Assembly: GCA_016839665.1 (NCBI GenBank) | Contig: JAEOTU010000144.1 | Span: 1-15,079 of the forward strand | Direction: 5' to 3' | Origin: Candidatus Hodarchaeota archaeon | GTDB lineage: Archaea > Asgardarchaeota > Heimdallarchaeia > Hodarchaeales > Hodarchaeaceae | DNA length: 15,079 bases | Part shown: positions 12,726 to 15,079 of the stretch, piece by piece | How positions within the stretch are numbered: position 1 is the stretch's first letter | Layout: every line of letters begins with the position of its first letter | Position numbers and translations under genes: made by a program | The notes under the pieces: generated by a model | The model's database searches: none | Told to the model about the DNA's origin: nothing | What the model saw: the letters and a program-made list of their open reading frames with translations, nothing else

Positions 12726-15079
12726 TTAAATAGCTCCTAAAGATATATTCTTGATTAACTCAAAATCAATTCCAAAAGCTCCTTCTTTTTCTCTTAAAAC
12801 TCGGATTGTATTGAGGGGAATGCTTCTATTCAGCTCTGGTAAGGATAACAATCCAGAATCCTTTACAAATTCCTCAAACTCCCTTGTTTTCAAGAGGTAT
12901 TCAATTGTTCTTAACCCCATCTTCGATTCAAGATTCTCTTCGGCAATGATTATATAAAGAATATTTGGAGGAGTGAATGTTCCAAAAACAACTTTGTAAG
13001 TCTCATTATCGTCAAATACAACTAATGAGGGGAATACCTGGAGATTTTCCTCCCTTGATAATCCTAAGTAATTCATAAGTTGGTAATTTGTCATCAAACG
13101 TTCTTTAATGATTTGTCCAGGTTCAAAAAATGGAATTATCAATTGGACAAACAGATTAAAATGATCAAGATTTTCCCCATAAAATTCTACAATTTCTGGT
13201 AGAATTGTGCCTCTCTCAACATGCTTAAGCTGCAATTTGTATGCAGTAGTAATTTTGAGGTTTGTTCTTGATATATTTCTGGTCTGAAGTGATTCTTCAG
13301 GAACAATTTCAGATGATAATCTCTCTTTTAGGGTACCTGAATCTTTTAAGAGAACTAACCGTGCTTCTTCCAATAATTGCTGAACAACTGCTTTGAAAAG
13401 AGAATCTGGATTCGTAGCATTTGCTGGTTTTCTCTCCATAAGACCTGCTATAGTCTCGGATGCATTTTGGGTAAGCGGATGTATAATCTCAAGAGGAATA
13501 TTCTCCTTAGAAATTAACTCAAGAGTTAAGCCAGTAACAACTGAACCCTCAAACGGATTCTCAGTATAGGAGGCAGCTGAGAAAATTTCTTTTTCTCCGA
13601 GTTGAAAAACTACTGTTTGGAGAGTTAAACCTGATAAACTTAATCCTGTTGCTTTCTTAACAACATCACTGATATTAAATTCTTGAGGCGCTCCAAGTAT
13701 TTGGCGACAGCTTTCGACTTTATTTCCCTGATAAATAATAAAATCCAATGCTCCAGTTACCTCTCTTCTATAAGGCATTATTTCTTGTATAACACCTAGC
13801 CAGTTGTTACAAAGGAAAATCATTGCAAGTTGGGAATCACAGCTAACCGCTTCAGGAAATACATCATGAGAATATTCCATAAACTCTGACGCAAGAGCAC
13901 TGGATTCAAATCCCATTGGTTGCTTTAAGTTGCCAATTATCAAAGGAACCATGAAATTTCTTATATCGTTTCTCCCAGTGGCATTGAATGTTTTCTCAAA
14001 GACTTTTTGTTCTAATTCTTCTCGTTCCTTCTCATCGACACTGGGTAAAACATCGTTTAAATAGGATTCTGACAAATTTATTGCTGAATTTCCCCATATT
14101 TTTATCCAATCTTGTATTAATTCTCTGGCAATCAATCCTCTTATTCCTGGCTCTTCAATAAGAGTATGTTCTTCATTTAATGTGTTTTTAAGCTTGGTCG
14201 CTCTTCTGATTCTATTGTCAGCCTCAAGGTTTGTTAGAATACCTCTAAGACTAAATACTCTATTCCATAACTCAATTTGTCCTAATACGAATCTGATGAT
14301 TGATTGAACATTATAATCAAACTTTAGCTCAGAAAAAGTATCCTTTATTACTTTAAATTGAATTAATTCTCTTAGAAAGGTTGCTTTTCTTACTTTCTCA
14401 TCTTGATCTAAAAGAAGGGATTTCATTGATTCCTCTGTTAGAAATATCACTCCACCGTAAATTGTTTTTAAAAGGACATCATTTGGATCAGGAGTTTTCT
14501 CTAAACTTATTGGTTCAGTGATAATTGCATTATAGTATTGACTGGCTCTAATAAACCAGTCAATGACAGTATTATCTAGCGAAATTCGTTCTCCAATTTC
14601 TTCGTCGAAGGTTTTCCTTTCTACTTCCTCTTCAACTTCCCGTTTAAGTATTGTATTGATGATTATCTTAGAGTGTTGGAATGCTCCGTCCAAATATTTC
14701 TCTGCCGATTCTCGATCAACAATGGTTGGTTTTTCTGGCAATGTTAAATAAATCTTAACAACTTCTTTGTCTCTCAAGGACTCATCTACATAATATAATC
14801 CAATTAATGCTTCTCTTAGGCTTTCAAATATTAACTCATTTATTTCTGAAGAGTCTTTATTGAGTGTAATCACTAGATTTTGATAGAAACCGACTAATTC
14901 GCGCGATAGATCCTCCATTTCATTCTGCCAAACTTGTGTGACAGGTGTTTCGATATAAAGTTCATAACCAGTCCTAAGAATTTTCTTGATCCAAGTTTTA
15001 TTTAATATTGATTTAATATAAGAGAGAAACTCGGTAAAATAATCCTGGGCTTCTTCTGCTGTATGAAATTCAGGGGTAA
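12726..15079 (-). CDS. Large protein of unknown family, GTPase operon partner (5' end outside window)
   Basis: I recognise no family. The ATG at 14918 is not the true start: the same frame stays open to the window edge and gives 53 more protein-like codons, so at least 783 residues with the N-terminus missing. It is soluble: no membrane segment or signal is seen. The N-terminal half (up to about residue 430) is mostly helical and charged; the later part, with LSLSGLTLQTVVFQLG, FPSLVVFDD and ILYIIIAEE, looks alpha/beta. No P-loop, Cys cluster or known catalytic motif is visible. Its TAA abuts the ATG of the GTPase, so the two are made together; it could be an effector, a scaffold, an activator or an exchange factor of that GTPase. 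This is inferred from context only. Confidence 0.85.
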   Translation of the reverse strand, partial: TPEFHTAEEAQDYFTEFLSYIKSILNKTWIKKILRTGYELYIETPVTQVWQNEMEDLSRELVGFYQNLVITLNKDSSEINELIFESLREALIGLYYVDESLRDKEVVKIYLTLPEKPTIVDRESAEKYLDGAFQHSKIIINTILKREVEEEVERKTFDEEIGERISLDNTVIDWFIRASQYYNAIITEPISLEKTPDPNDVLLKTIYGGVIFLTEESMKSLLLDQDEKVRKATFLRELIQFKVIKDTFSELKFDYNVQSIIRFVLGQIELWNRVFSLRGILTNLEADNRIRRATKLKNTLNEEHTLIEEPGIRGLIARELIQDWIKIWGNSAINLSESYLNDVLPSVDEKEREELEQKVFEKTFNATGRNDIRNFMVPLIIGNLKQPMGFESSALASEFMEYSHDVFPEAVSCDSQLAMIFLCNNWLGVIQEIMPYRREVTGALDFIIYQGNKVESCRQILGAPQEFNISDVVKKATGLSLSGLTLQTVVFQLGEKEIFSAASYTENPFEGSVVTGLTLELISKENIPLEIIHPLTQNASETIAGLMERKPANATNPDSLFKAVVQQLLEEARLVLLKDSGTLKERLSSEIVPEESLQTRNISRTNLKITTAYKLQLKHVERGTILPEIVEFYGENLDHFNLFVQLIIPFFEPGQIIKERLMTNYQLMNYLGLSREENLQVFPSLVVFDDNETYKVVFGTFTPPNILYIIIAEENLESKMGLRTIEYLLKTREFEEFVKDSGLLSLPELNRSIPLNTIRVLREKEGAFGIDFELIKNISLGAI
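12734..12738 (-). promoter_or_regulatory. Shine-Dalgarno site of the GTPase gene
   Basis: AGGAG on the minus strand within the last codons of the upstream gene, 8 bases ahead of ATG 12725. It shows that the GTPase is translated from a transcript that also reads the upstream gene. Confidence 0.6.

Overview
The window is AT-rich and reads as archaeal, most likely from an Asgard (Heimdall-/Loki-type) genome or a close relative. This placement is inferred. It rests on TATA-box promoters with mixed Shine-Dalgarno and near-leaderless starts, an XPB-like helicase with an AN1-like zinc finger, a surface protein dense in N-glycosylation sequons, zinc-ribbon proteins, and a large eukaryote-like Ras/Arf-superfamily GTPase. 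No rRNA, tRNA, CRISPR array, insertion sequence or prophage gene was seen.

Layout: 1-663 has no secure gene, only weak overlapping sense and antisense small ORFs. 664-2061 holds a divergent pair: a small protein with two CxxC knuckles (-) and a NAD-synthetase-like protein (+) whose ATP-binding PP-loop is destroyed. 2122-2763 (-) is a membrane-anchored, probably glycosylated surface protein. 3064-3621 (+) is a GbsR/MarR-type regulator, convergent with an alpha/beta hydrolase (3669-4568, -). 4819-6443 (+) is a translationally coupled pair of class I CoA-transferase-fold subunits lacking the usual catalytic Glu, followed by an MFS transporter (6516-7760, +).

From 7783 to the end everything is on the minus strand: an SF2 (XPB-like) helicase whose coding sequence extends well upstream of any normal start codon into an AN1-like zinc finger; a DUF72/YecE protein with an added C-terminal zinc ribbon; and a two-gene operon of a large protein of unknown family (12726 to the window edge, 5' end missing) and a 453-residue GTPase (11364-12725).

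How they may work together: the CoA-fold pair and the MFS transporter may form a small uptake/catabolism locus. The GTPase and its upstream partner abut as TAA-ATG and very likely act together. They are the best candidate here for an undescribed system: a G-protein with an extended insert before switch I, a DVGGQ switch II and a long C-terminal extension, made together with a dedicated large soluble partner.
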